This document shows positions 25,733 to 35,944 of a DNA stretch of 49,655 bases, in pieces. Location: positions 1 through 49,655 of the forward strand of contig CANGTR010000009.1 in the NCBI GenBank assembly GCA_947456855.1, given 5' to 3'. The stretch's first letter is position 1; every line of letters starts with the position of its first letter. The notes below the pieces were generated by a model that made no database searches, was not told where the DNA came from, and saw only the letters and a program-made list of their open reading frames with translations. The DNA is from Sphingobacteriia bacterium (GTDB lineage Bacteria > Bacteroidota > Bacteroidia > Chitinophagales > Chitinophagaceae). Position numbers and translations under genes: made by a program.

Positions 25733-26755
25733 TCACCACAAATTACGAGGACACCAATCTCCCCATTTATTACCCAATAAAAATCCTATTAAAATTTCGT
25801 GAGTACCTCTACTCACTGTATTGAGTCTAGAGGTTTGTAGATCGTAAGAGTATCCAATGTTAATTGAATGATTCAGGTTAACACCCAACATTGCAGCAAA
25901 ACCATCATTGTATCGGTAAGAAGCGCCGAGCCACATAATATCTTGGTATTGAAATTTTGCGTTGATATCATATCCTACTGGTAATGGACTAATGTATCGG
26001 ATTAACATAGAAGGAAGAAAAGATACATCATCAGACATTTGCATTCTATAACCAGCACTTAAAAATAAATGTGGAATTAGTTTTCCTCCAGTTAGCGAAA
26101 CTGTATTATCCGAAAAAGATACATTTTGTGGAACAATTTGTTGTGCTGATAAGCCAACAAAATAATCTTTCGAATACAACCATAACCCCGCACTTACATC
26201 GGGCTTTAGTCGATTGATGATGCCACTACTTCCTACAGCAGGATCAACAGTTATTGATCCAAAATCAAGTTTGGACGCATCTAAACTTACATTGGTCATT
26301 CCAACAGAAACCCCTGCAGATAAATTGGTTCTGGGAGAGAGCCCAACATGATAGGCAAATGTTCCGTATGCAGCAAATCGATTTAATGGGCCTGTTTTAT
26401 CGTTGATAACAGTAAATCCAACTCCAGCATGTGGGTCTGCAGCCGTATAATCTCTCCAATAAGCTTCCCCTCGTGGGTTCTCTCCTCTTGCTCTAAATGT
26501 TGTGGCCGACGATCTGTCGTAATTGCTTTTTTTTAATGGCCCATGTATTGATAAATAAGTTGTTACTGGTGCATCTTGCAAACCTACCCATTGCATCCGA
26601 TGACTGGATTTTACGTCCCAATAATTTTCGATACCAGCAACAGCAGGATTGATGATATAATTATTCATGATGTATTGAGTATAGTATGGCCTTTGCTGCG
26701 CAAATACACCAATGTTTAAACAACAGCACAATATGATGATTATTTTACTTCGCAT
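25733..26755 (-). CDS. PorP/SprF family type IX secretion-associated outer-membrane protein
   Basis: A 340-residue protein with a signal peptide (IGVFA^QQ) and the PorP/SprF signature near the mature N-terminus: QQRPYYTQYIMNNYIINPAV followed by AGIENYWDVKSSHRMQWVGL. The rest is beta-barrel-like. PorP/SprF homologues are encoded next to large type-B (gliding-motility C-terminal) cargo and are needed for secretion or surface attachment of that cargo. Here the gene lies 3 bp downstream of a 1480-residue type-B cargo gene, which is the classical arrangement. Confidence 0.93.
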   Translation of the reverse strand: MRSKIIIILCCCLNIGVFAQQRPYYTQYIMNNYIINPAVAGIENYWDVKSSHRMQWVGLQDAPVTTYLSIHGPLKKSNYDRSSATTFRARGENPRGEAYWRDYTAADPHAGVGFTVINDKTGPLNRFAAYGTFAYHVGLSPRTNLSAGVSVGMTNVSLDASKLDFGSITVDPAVGSSGIINRLKPDVSAGLWLYSKDYFVGLSAQQIVPQNVSFSDNTVSLTGGKLIPHLFLSAGYRMQMSDDVSFLPSMLIRYISPLPVGYDINAKFQYQDIMWLGASYRYNDGFAAMLGVNLNHSINIGYSYDLQTSRLNTVSRGTHEILIGFLLGNKWGDWCPRNLW

Positions 26756-26758
26756 TGC

Positions 26759-29700
26759 TTATCGAATAATGGTTATTGATCCTGTAATAATTTTTCTACC
26801 ATTCTTAGGATTAATTATATAATAATAAGTTCCTATCGGTAGTGCTTTACCATTTACTGTTCCATCCCATTCCACATCATATCCTATACTACTGAAAACT
26901 GCTTGACCATATCGATTGTATACATCCACAGTTGCTCCAGGATAGCTTTCTAAATATTGAATTCTCCAACGATCATTGATTCCATCTCCATTAGGTGAGA
27001 ATGCATTAGGAACAATCGGAGACAATAAAAGTTTAATAAACACTGTATCAGAAACCGTACAACCTCCAATTCCTGTTAAAAACAATCTGTATCGGATATC
27101 TCCCAATGGAGTAGTTACAGGAGTAGAATCGGTATCATTGTTTAAATAAGTTGGTGGGGCCCATAGATAAGAAAGATTGGTTCCATATACATATTTGGGA
27201 ACAATTTTTAGCGTGCCGCCTTCGAGCACATTGATTTTTGAAACCAACGTTAATTTAGGATATGGATGTACGGTTATGTTTTTACTAACCGTATCACTCA
27301 CACAACCATTGATATTGTAAAAGAAATATTTAATGGCAAAAGTTCCAGAATCGGTAAATACTTTAGTAGGATTTTGCAAAGTTGAATTAGTACCTCCACT
27401 TAAATCCCAGTTCCAACTAACGGTTGCTCCACTGTTAATTAAATCGCCCAGGTCGCGAAATTGAATAGCGTCTCCAACACATACTTCTAAAGGAGTTGCG
27501 GAGAAAGATGCTTTAGGCCAAGGATAAATAGTAGTTAATGATTTAGTTAATGAATCTACGCAAGCATCTTTAGAGGTGATTTTTAATTGCACATTTACAG
27601 GTCCCAAAGCAGTGTACTTATGGGTTGGCTCTCTTAATGTAGATGTTGTTGGATCATTGGGGTCACCAAAATTCCAACTATAACTAAACAGGGCCTCTGA
27701 GTTATCTGCAATAGTTGATTGATTGGTAAAACTACCACGTCCATCAGGTAAACAAATACTAGGTAAGGTAAATGCCGGAATAGGCAATGGATTTACTTTA
27801 ATTGTTTGTTGATTAACCGTACTTATACATCCACTATCGGTTACTACTTGTAAACTTGCCGTATAAGTTTGAGCAGTTAAATATTTTTTGTTAAACACCC
27901 CTGCTGTTGTGTTAGAAAGGGTGCTGCCATCACCAAAGATCCAGTTACGTGAAACGATATTGCTATTGCTAACATTGGCAACAGAACTATCTGTAAAATT
28001 CAACTCATTTTTTTCGCATAAAATAGACTGAACACCCCATTTAGCAACTGGTGAAGGCCATACCGTTAAGGGTTGATAAGCAGAGTCTTTACAACCTGCC
28101 GTGTTCTGAACAAAATATTTGATGGTATCATTTCCTACACCGGTTGTGATTGGATTTAATAACCCAGCTACAGTTATACCTTTACCAGAATAAGTAGCTG
28201 TTGCTGCAACTGCAGAAACAAATGTGCCTTGTGTTAATTGCCTTGGCGCAGCATCATAACAGATATCTCTGATGTCAGTGAAAGTTGCCTTGGGGGCATT
28301 GAGCAGAATTACTTCTTGACGAACACTTTTTCTACAAACAGAAGAGTTTCCAGAATAAGCGGTGATTTTGATGCCTACCTTTTTGGTTGCTGGATTTGCA
28401 AATGCAGTATATAAATTGGCGTACAGATTATTAGGTATAGGATTTTCATCTCTCGAAAAAATCGTAGGAGAACCAATTGTATCCCAATACACATCCATAC
28501 GAGTTATACTACCAAAATCAACTGTGGATGTATTAATTATTCTAATAGAGTCGTTACTGCATAAAGGATTGGCCATTTGTACAGAAAACGATGCATTGGG
28601 TATACTTCCATTTACCGTAAACGGACTGCTTAAAGAAGCAACACAATTATTATTGGAAGTTACAGTTAGTGATACAGTATAATTTCCAACCGTATTGTAT
28701 TTGGGTGCAGGGTTTTTTAAAGTGCTAGTTGAAAATGTTGGACCTGGACTTATTGCAGGTGTTCCATCATTTAATTTCCATGCATATACAAACTGAGCCT
28801 CGGTGCCATCCGCAATTTTACTGGTATCCTGAAAAGGTGCATTGGCATCAGCCAAACAAACTTCAGGAATAACAAACCCTACTTCTGGCAAAGGATTAAT
28901 TTTAAAGCCTGGAATTCTAAATGTATCACTGATACAACCTGTGTTAGATGCTGTAACTAAGAAAACATTTTTAATTCCCCAAGTAGTATAATTAGTTGTT
29001 CTTGCAGTAGATGTTGTTAAGGTATCTGTTGGAGAACCATTATCTAGATTCCATGTGTATCGAACGATGGTGTTGTTTGCGGTTCCTGGAGTTATAGTAG
29101 ACCCATCTGTATATACAATATCCCCTTTTTCACATCTTATTGCAGGAAAAGTAAATAGCGACAACGGCTTTGCAGAAACATTGATTGGTTTAGTTACTTG
29201 TGCAATACAACCAAAATCAGTTATACTAGTTAACTTAGCCGTATAATTATTTGGTGTTGTAAATGTTTTAGTGGGATTTTGTACAGAGGAAGTTGTGCCA
29301 TCACTAAAATCCCAAAGCCATCTTACAATATTTCTACCTCCCCCATCTGATAAATCAGTTAAAGCAATTGCATTGTTGATACAACCATTGGATACTATAT
29401 TAAAATCGGCAATTGGAGCTGCATTCACTACTATATTGTCTGTAATTTCTTGTTGATTATTATTACTACATCCATCAGGTTGAACAACTGTACTGGTGGT
29501 AGTGATTTTTACAGGATATGTTCCTGCTGCATTAAATCTAAAAGTTTGCGGAACTCGATACAAATAATATGTTTTACCATTTGAAACATATGTTGAATCG
29601 AATCCATTACCAATAGTTGGAATCGTATAAAGAAATGGAGATGTCCCCGAACTCAAAGATGCTGCTCCTCCAAAATCTACAATAATCTCTGTAGGCTTAT

Positions 29701-31201
29701 AAGTAAGTGCTAGATTTATTTTAAAAGGTGTATTAACACAAGTTGCAGAATATGATACATTACTTGCAGAAAATTCATTGGAGATAGAAATTGGTGGATT
29801 TAAGTCAATCACATTTGTACCAGCTGAATATCCATATGATTCTGCACTTCCAAATCCATAGCAAATAGCATTAAATCCACTATCAGAAGTTAAACGTATA
29901 CTAGAAGAGCTAGAAGATCCAATTACAAATTGTTTTTGTAAATATGAAAATCCAGTAGTTCCGATTGGAATAAATGAAGCGGCTGGTTCAACTACACCAT
30001 TGATTTTAAAAGAGGAAATCGATGTTCCTGCATTTTTAATAAACACATTTATATTCTGGTCAGTGATTGCTTGTTTGGGTGATAAAAAAACAGTGATATC
30101 GCTAATGCTTTGCTCAACCGGATTTAATAAGATCATATCAGGGTCTCCTGATCCTAAATCAAGATTTTGCGTTAAGCTATATTGAGCTACTGAAATTGGT
30201 TTATCAGCATCAATAATAATTGGTGGCTTAAAGGCATTACTTACCCTCGTATCTGAGAATTGAGTATAAATGGCACCTTTATTTAGAGTGATAGGATTTG
30301 CTCCGTTCGTAAGTATAGTAGTGTTATCCTCACTTGCGATAATTCTATAATTTAGTAAATTCTTACCCCTAAAAGGAGTAATCCCATATTTTCTTCCCCA
30401 TGAATTAATAGGGTAACACTGCTGATACAATGGATCAATTGAAGATCCTGTGCCTGATAATGTTGTATTTATTCCCAATGAAGAACTTCCAGAAAAAACA
30501 GCTATTTTTTTACATGAATTGGCACCAACTCCAACTGACTCAATTAAAGTACCTGAAACATCTTGGGCATCTTGAAATTGATATACATCACCTGCTTTAG
30601 GCAAATCAACTAAAATAGGTGAAGCTGCAGCTACTCCATCTCTTTTTAAATTTATTCTAAGACTGGTATTATCTTCTGTTGCAACTATACTAAATTGAGA
30701 CCTTGCGGTTTCTCCTAAAGCGGTTCCAGAAGAAGTTTGTGTCCATGAAATGGCATAATAAGTTTTTCCAAGCACAGGTGTTGGTAATACTAAACTTGCA
30801 GCAGATCTTGCCCCAGCAAACATATGTGCATATACCACAACTGCAGGTTGACCAGCATCCACTGTAACTCTAATTCCTCGGTTGGTTACAATTCTAGAAG
30901 GATTAGTAAAAGTTGCAGCTTCCGCTCCACTTATATAAGAAGTAGCTCTATTTAAAACTACTTCTGTTGTTTGATTAGCTAAAACTGTAAAAGTTTGAAC
31001 AGTTCCATTGTATTCAATTTTTCCTGAAGAATTTTTGTCGGATGTTAAATAAACAGATAGGGTTGCTAAACTTGACCCTGAAGGTTGATGAGGCGGGAAC
31101 ACCAACCAAAAATCCTTTCCTTTATTAGAAAAATCCTGGGCAGCTATTTGCCCCGCAAGCAAGCTCAACCAAATAATCAGAATCAGTCTACAAATCTTCA
31201 T
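26759..31201 (-). CDS. Giant surface protein: IgGFc-binding-like domain, PKD repeats, type-B T9SS sorting domain
   Basis: A 1480-residue exported protein. Signal peptide with cleavage IAA^QD; an N-terminal domain (about 25-480, beginning FSNKGKDFWLVFPP) resembling the IgGFc-binding N-terminal domain of Bacteroidota; a linker ending at the D-LNPP segment; then a series of PKD/Ig-like repeats (typical strings WDFSDGTTSSVQNPTK, WIFGDGSTLSN, WNFGDPNDPTT). The C-terminus (SPNGDGINDRWRIQYLESYP, then WDGTVNGKALPIGTYYYII) is the gliding-motility-associated CHU_C-type sorting domain. It should be secreted by the type IX system and held at the surface, probably by the adjacent PorP/SprF. Adhesion is a reasonable but unproven role. 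Confidence 0.92.
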   Translation of the reverse strand: MKICRLILIIWLSLLAGQIAAQDFSNKGKDFWLVFPPHQPSGSSLATLSVYLTSDKNSSGKIEYNGTVQTFTVLANQTTEVVLNRATSYISGAEAATFTNPSRIVTNRGIRVTVDAGQPAVVVYAHMFAGARSAASLVLPTPVLGKTYYAISWTQTSSGTALGETARSQFSIVATEDNTSLRINLKRDGVAAASPILVDLPKAGDVYQFQDAQDVSGTLIESVGVGANSCKKIAVFSGSSSLGINTTLSGTGSSIDPLYQQCYPINSWGRKYGITPFRGKNLLNYRIIASEDNTTILTNGANPITLNKGAIYTQFSDTRVSNAFKPPIIIDADKPISVAQYSLTQNLDLGSGDPDMILLNPVEQSISDITVFLSPKQAITDQNINVFIKNAGTSISSFKINGVVEPAASFIPIGTTGFSYLQKQFVIGSSSSSSIRLTSDSGFNAICYGFGSAESYGYSAGTNVIDLNPPISISNEFSASNVSYSATCVNTPFKINLALTYKPTEIIVDFGGAASLSSGTSPFLYTIPTIGNGFDSTYVSNGKTYYLYRVPQTFRFNAAGTYPVKITTTSTVVQPDGCSNNNQQEITDNIVVNAAPIADFNIVSNGCINNAIALTDLSDGGGRNIVRWLWDFSDGTTSSVQNPTKTFTTPNNYTAKLTSITDFGCIAQVTKPINVSAKPLSLFTFPAIRCEKGDIVYTDGSTITPGTANNTIVRYTWNLDNGSPTDTLTTSTARTTNYTTWGIKNVFLVTASNTGCISDTFRIPGFKINPLPEVGFVIPEVCLADANAPFQDTSKIADGTEAQFVYAWKLNDGTPAISPGPTFSTSTLKNPAPKYNTVGNYTVSLTVTSNNNCVASLSSPFTVNGSIPNASFSVQMANPLCSNDSIRIINTSTVDFGSITRMDVYWDTIGSPTIFSRDENPIPNNLYANLYTAFANPATKKVGIKITAYSGNSSVCRKSVRQEVILLNAPKATFTDIRDICYDAAPRQLTQGTFVSAVAATATYSGKGITVAGLLNPITTGVGNDTIKYFVQNTAGCKDSAYQPLTVWPSPVAKWGVQSILCEKNELNFTDSSVANVSNSNIVSRNWIFGDGSTLSNTTAGVFNKKYLTAQTYTASLQVVTDSGCISTVNQQTIKVNPLPIPAFTLPSICLPDGRGSFTNQSTIADNSEALFSYSWNFGDPNDPTTSTLREPTHKYTALGPVNVQLKITSKDACVDSLTKSLTTIYPWPKASFSATPLEVCVGDAIQFRDLGDLINSGATVSWNWDLSGGTNSTLQNPTKVFTDSGTFAIKYFFYNINGCVSDTVSKNITVHPYPKLTLVSKINVLEGGTLKIVPKYVYGTNLSYLWAPPTYLNNDTDSTPVTTPLGDIRYRLFLTGIGGCTVSDTVFIKLLLSPIVPNAFSPNGDGINDRWRIQYLESYPGATVDVYNRYGQAVFSSIGYDVEWDGTVNGKALPIGTYYYIINPKNGRKIITGSITIIR

Positions 31202-31323
31202 TGCTACTAGGGGTTACACAATCAATAAGCCATTAAAAATAACGAAAAGCACTCTATTAACCCATAAAAAATGCGTTAAAATCGGTTATTGTTGCTTTTA
31301 ACCTGGTAAATATATATAAGAAA

Positions 31324-34300
31324 TTATTTCAATATTGTTACTGAACCACTAATGGTTGGTTTTCCATTTTTTGGATTGATAATATAATAGTAAGTACCAA
31401 TAGGCAATGGCTTGCCTTTAAAAGACCCATCCCATGGGGTAGTATAATTAATTACTTGATAAACAAGTTGACCATAACGGTCGAAAACATCTACAGTTGC
31501 CTCGGGGTACCTTTCTAAATATTGAATCTTCCAAGTATCATTAATTCCATCTCCATTGGGCGAAAATGCATTGGGGGCTTTGGGTGGCTTTAACACTAAA
31601 ATGAAAATATCTTTTGAAACTATGCATCCCCCTTCCCCTGTTAATTGCAAGGTATAAGTGATATCATCCGCGGCAGAACAAATTGGATTAGCAAGGGTTG
31701 GGTTATCCAAATAAGTTGCTGGTGTCCATAAAAAACGGAGGTTATTTCCAAATAAAGAATCCGGAATCAATGGAATGGGCTCTCCAAAAAACAAGTTCTG
31801 CCTATTGCGTAAAAATAGTTTTGGATTGGGGAAAACAGTTAGCGTTGATTGAGCAGTATCACTTCTACATCCATCAGTGTTGTTAAAATACATACTGATA
31901 TTTACCAAACCTGAATCAGAAAATTGTTGCCTTGGGCTTTTTAATAAAGACCTGCCACCTGTTCCAAAATTCCAAAAATACGATTGAATCGAACTAGAAA
32001 CCCCATTGCTTAAATCTTGAAAATTAACTGATTGATTGGCGCAAATTTGCGAAGCCGATTGGCTATATTTTGCTTTGGGTTGTGGAAAAACTGAAATTGT
32101 TTTCTCTATAAAGTTCACACATGAACCTCCACCGGTATATGCCACCAATCGAATTGTGTAAGATTGCGCATTCGGTAATTGAAGGTCTGGATATTTGTGA
32201 GCATAAATTTTATCTGTCAATGGATCATCATCTGTATCTTTTTGAGAAGGATTATTTAAATAGTCCCAATAAATTTCTACTCTTGCAATAGCACCAATAT
32301 CTACAGATGATTTATTCTTAATTTGAATAGGTGCTGGTTGACAAAATGGATTTGTTCCTACCAATTCAAAATCGGCCTTTGGGTTTGCACCATTTACAAA
32401 GAATGGTTTATCTACTTTTATGGAACAACCAGAAGTGGCTGTTACTTCCAAGCTTGCAATATATGGACCTGGTGCGGGATACCTTACTAAGGGCATCTTT
32501 GAAGTACTAGTTGCAGGTAAGCCTCCTATAAAAGTCCATTTTCTGGTAAGAAATGCACCTGTTCCATCTGATATAGTGCTCTCGTCATTAAAAGGTGCAA
32601 ACGCATCATCCAAACAAACCTTAGGTGTTTTAAAAATAACTACGGGTGTTGGCTTAATAGAAAAAATAGGCTTAAATGCATCACTTGGGCAGCCCGTATT
32701 AGAGCGTACTATCAACCCAATATTTTTTACGCCCTCAGTTGTGTATTGTTTTGTTTGAGCAACACCCGTAATCAATGTATCAATTTTTTGTCCATTGTCG
32801 AAATCCCAAATCCATGATTGAATGGTATTGTTATTGGGGCCAGCAACCAATGTTGAAGTATTGGAAAAAACAATATCGGTATTTAAACAATTGGGAGTAG
32901 AAAAATTAAATCTTGCAATTGGTTTATTGGACAACTCAACTGTTTTGGTTGTAGTAGCAACACATCCAAAATCGGTAATAGAAGTTAGTTTAACAGAACT
33001 GGTGTATGCATTGATATTTCTTGCAACATTTTTTGTATTCACAACTGGACCTGATCCAAAATCCCAAAACCATTTATACACTTGTCTTCCAAATCCATTG
33101 GTAGAATCGCTGAACAATACGCTGGTATTGATACAACCATTGGTTGAGATAGAAAAATCGGCAATTGGAGGATCGTTCACCACAACATTGTCTTCAATAT
33201 CCTGGTCATTATTATTACTACACCCATCGGATTGAGGCACTACAGATGTAGCTACAATTTTCACCGGAAATGAACCCGTTTTATTAAACTTATAGGTATT
33301 GGGAATTTCATACACATAAAAGGTTTTCCCATTCGAGAAATAACTTGAATCCGGCCCACTTGGAGGTGTATAAACAAACGGATTCGTTCCAGTTAAATTG
33401 GGATTGGTTCCAAAATCAACTTTGAGTTTTATTGCTAAATAAGGTATGGTTACTTTAACCCTAAATGGTGCATTGGTGCAAGTAGCTGAATAACTAATAC
33501 CACTGCTAGCAAATTCATTTTTTAAGGATATGGGTGGATTTAAATCTACAATATTGGTTCCTGCATTGTATCCATAACTTTCGGCATCACCAAAACCATA
33601 AGCAATTGCATTGAATCCAATATCGGAATACAATGCATGTGACGCACCAGAACCAACTGGAATCATGGCATAAGAATAATTGGGATCGCCAGGGTGCGTT
33701 TGAAACGAAACTCCACCCATTCCATCTAATGTAAAACTGTTTACGCCTTCATTCTTAATAATTACATTGATAAAACTTTGATTGATCTGAAAACTACTGG
33801 CAGAAAAAACAGTGATTTTATTAATGGTTTGTTCTACAGGGCTTAAGTAGATCATTTCAGGATCACCATCACCTGTATTGCCTTCTGCATTTTGAGTAGT
33901 ACAAAATTGGGCTACTAAAATTGGCTTGTCTGATTCAATGCTATTGGGAGTTGGTGGATTAAAACCGATTTGATTGCCGTTTTTAAACTCATAAAAAAAT
34001 CCATTTTGCAACAAGGAGAATGGCAACTGCACTCCATTTAAATAAACAATGGTAGAAGGATCTTTTACGCAAACCCTAAAAAAATTATTGGGTTGAGATC
34101 CGGTTGGTGCTGTTAGATACTTGGTACCCCAGGCGTTAGAAGGAAATGCTTGGGCAATAAAATTGTCTGAAGATCTATTGGGTTGATTTGTACCGGGCCT
34201 AGGTGGACCAATTCCAATATTCATCTTGCCTGTTCCAGAAAAAACTGCAATTGGTTTACACCCAGTGCTTGTAGTGCTAATCGACCTAATTTTGGAGCCA

Positions 34301-34965
34301 GTTAAATCTGCACCAATTTCACCATTTGTTACTCCCATTACATGATAAATCTGACCCTTATTTAATTTATAGGGCAATCTTGTTGCTACACCAACTGGTA
34401 AGCCATTTAAATTTGCAGCACTTGGCGTTATTTCTACCGTGGTACTGTCTTCTGTTGCAATAATGAAAAAGAATGCATTGGAATTAGGTTCATTTGAATT
34501 TTGTGTGTAACCCACTGCATAATACTCTTTACCCAAAGTATTGGTAGGAAATAAAACAGAAGCCCCAGAAACGTTCATATTGAAGTTATGAACATATGCA
34601 ACGATAGATCGGTCGCTAGTTATATGTATGCCTTTATCTGATAAACCAGGACTTGTTAAACGTACATCTTGTGAACCGATTTTAGGAATAGCTTCACTAA
34701 TAGTTACTTGATTGGCAATTACTTGATAGGTTTTAGAATAGCCAACTCCTGGTATCTCTACCAAAACGTTGGCATTTTGATCAGATGTAAAATACAATAT
34801 CAAATTTTGGGCATTATAATTAGCTGGTAATTGCGCGGGATCCATCCTTACATGATACCCATATCCCAACCAAAAATCTTTGCCTTTATTGGAGAACTCT
34901 TGGGCATACAATGAACAACAGATGATGCTCACTAAAACACTCAAGATCCACTTTTTTCCCCTCAT
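31324..34965 (-). CDS. Giant surface protein, paralogue of its neighbour
   Basis: A 1213-residue protein with the same plan as the 26.8-31.2 kb gene: signal peptide (SLYA^QE), FSNKGKDFWLGYGYH domain, PKD-like repeats (for example WFWDFGSGPV, WIWDFDNGQK, YFWNFGTGGRSL) and a CHU_C-type C-terminus (SPNGDGINDTWKIQYLERYP, then PIGTYYYIINPKNG). The two proteins are about colinear at both ends, but this one lacks roughly 270 residues of repeats in the middle. It likely arose by tandem duplication. The 122-bp gap between the two genes leaves room for separate expression. Confidence 0.92.
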   Translation of the reverse strand: MRGKKWILSVLVSIICCSLYAQEFSNKGKDFWLGYGYHVRMDPAQLPANYNAQNLILYFTSDQNANVLVEIPGVGYSKTYQVIANQVTISEAIPKIGSQDVRLTSPGLSDKGIHITSDRSIVAYVHNFNMNVSGASVLFPTNTLGKEYYAVGYTQNSNEPNSNAFFFIIATEDSTTVEITPSAANLNGLPVGVATRLPYKLNKGQIYHVMGVTNGEIGADLTGSKIRSISTTSTGCKPIAVFSGTGKMNIGIGPPRPGTNQPNRSSDNFIAQAFPSNAWGTKYLTAPTGSQPNNFFRVCVKDPSTIVYLNGVQLPFSLLQNGFFYEFKNGNQIGFNPPTPNSIESDKPILVAQFCTTQNAEGNTGDGDPEMIYLSPVEQTINKITVFSASSFQINQSFINVIIKNEGVNSFTLDGMGGVSFQTHPGDPNYSYAMIPVGSGASHALYSDIGFNAIAYGFGDAESYGYNAGTNIVDLNPPISLKNEFASSGISYSATCTNAPFRVKVTIPYLAIKLKVDFGTNPNLTGTNPFVYTPPSGPDSSYFSNGKTFYVYEIPNTYKFNKTGSFPVKIVATSVVPQSDGCSNNNDQDIEDNVVVNDPPIADFSISTNGCINTSVLFSDSTNGFGRQVYKWFWDFGSGPVVNTKNVARNINAYTSSVKLTSITDFGCVATTTKTVELSNKPIARFNFSTPNCLNTDIVFSNTSTLVAGPNNNTIQSWIWDFDNGQKIDTLITGVAQTKQYTTEGVKNIGLIVRSNTGCPSDAFKPIFSIKPTPVVIFKTPKVCLDDAFAPFNDESTISDGTGAFLTRKWTFIGGLPATSTSKMPLVRYPAPGPYIASLEVTATSGCSIKVDKPFFVNGANPKADFELVGTNPFCQPAPIQIKNKSSVDIGAIARVEIYWDYLNNPSQKDTDDDPLTDKIYAHKYPDLQLPNAQSYTIRLVAYTGGGSCVNFIEKTISVFPQPKAKYSQSASQICANQSVNFQDLSNGVSSSIQSYFWNFGTGGRSLLKSPRQQFSDSGLVNISMYFNNTDGCRSDTAQSTLTVFPNPKLFLRNRQNLFFGEPIPLIPDSLFGNNLRFLWTPATYLDNPTLANPICSAADDITYTLQLTGEGGCIVSKDIFILVLKPPKAPNAFSPNGDGINDTWKIQYLERYPEATVDVFDRYGQLVYQVINYTTPWDGSFKGKPLPIGTYYYIINPKNGKPTISGSVTILK

Positions 34966-35045
34966 GATTTGTAGCTAAATTGAAATGGTACATCCGTTAT
35001 TTAGTAAAACTAGCATTCTACATTTAAGTTCAATAAAAAGACCCA

Positions 35046-35675
35046 TTATTTTAACGAATCGTTGCTTTTTAAATAAGACAAAGCAGCTGGTCCGGTACAA
35101 CACAACAGGTCAATAATACTTAAATTGGGTTTGAATCCAATTCGGTCTTCGAATACCTGGGTATATTTTATTGGCGAATCAATTTGATCATAGTTTTTGG
35201 GCAAATAGGTATTTCTTAAATCATTTACAATCAAACCAGGCTTTTCATCTTGTTTTTGGGAAAGATTCAACTTTAGTTCGGCTTTTAGTTTTTGAATCAC
35301 CCAATGAAGGATCGACCAATTAAGGTCGAACAAGTAGACAGGCTTTTGCTCCAATAAGGCGAAAAGCTCATCTCTATAATATTCAAAAAAAGGTGTTCGG
35401 TTAAAACATGCTTCCATCGACCGGCAATGTTGCAATACCCAATTTTCTTTGTAAGCAATCTTTACCTCCCGGATAGGGGTATGCTGGTTTCTGCCATTTT
35501 CTATCGGAACGGATAATTGAATCAACCCATTGGCTCCCGGAATAATACATCTATTTCGAAAACTCATTTTTTGGAAACTTTCATATTGATCTATTTCTAT
35601 ATATGAAAAGTTAAACAACATTTTATAATAATTAACTGTTCCAAAGTATTGATTTTCAATTATTAGTGATTCCAT
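35046..35675 (-). CDS. WbqC family protein
   Basis: A 209-residue protein of the WbqC-like family: LIIENQYFGTVNYYKMLFNF at the start, then SFRNRCIIPGANGLIQLSVP and a HCRSMEACFNRTPFFEYYRD segment. WbqC proteins occur in surface-sugar loci and elsewhere in Bacteroidota; the reaction is not known. There is no signal peptide. It lies upstream (on the - strand) of the giant surface-protein genes, with an 80-bp gap. The divergent LEA2 gene is 269 bp away. Confidence 0.85.
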   Translation of the reverse strand: MESLIIENQYFGTVNYYKMLFNFSYIEIDQYESFQKMSFRNRCIIPGANGLIQLSVPIENGRNQHTPIREVKIAYKENWVLQHCRSMEACFNRTPFFEYYRDELFALLEQKPVYLFDLNWSILHWVIQKLKAELKLNLSQKQDEKPGLIVNDLRNTYLPKNYDQIDSPIKYTQVFEDRIGFKPNLSIIDLLCCTGPAALSYLKSNDSLK

Positions 35676-35944
35676 TAAAATTTTTTTTTAACAATATTAA
35701 TTTCAGGTTCATTTATGGTTGAAAAAGGAGTATATTATATTAATATAAATTCAAGTAGAATATTATATTATATTAATAATCAATGTTTTAAACATTTTTA
35801 TTGATACTAAATATATGAGCAAGCAATGCAAACCTTGAAAAATCATCAAAAGCTAATATTATTAGTATTAATTTAAAGGCAATTTAACCTTATTTTGCAT
35901 TAATCTCAACAAACTAATTATATCATTGCTATAATCTCATTAAA
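35676..35944. other. AT-rich divergent intergenic region with 15-bp direct repeats
   Basis: A 269-bp very AT-rich gap between divergent genes. Two copies of TATATTATATTAATA lie at 35731-35745 and 35764-35778, starting 33 bp apart (about three helical turns). The first is part of a 12-bp palindrome TATATTAATATA at 35736-35747. They could be operator sites or simply low-complexity DNA. I see no gene or RNA in it. Confidence 0.5.

Noticed and set aside
32420-33235. Long open frames opposite the giant surface-protein genes
   Set aside because: They are antisense to clear PKD-repeat coding sequence; no family features or start signals were recognised in them.
26759-34965. Insertion element carrying the paired surface-protein genes
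   Set aside because: No transposase, inverted repeats or target duplications were seen; a simple tandem gene duplication explains the similarity.
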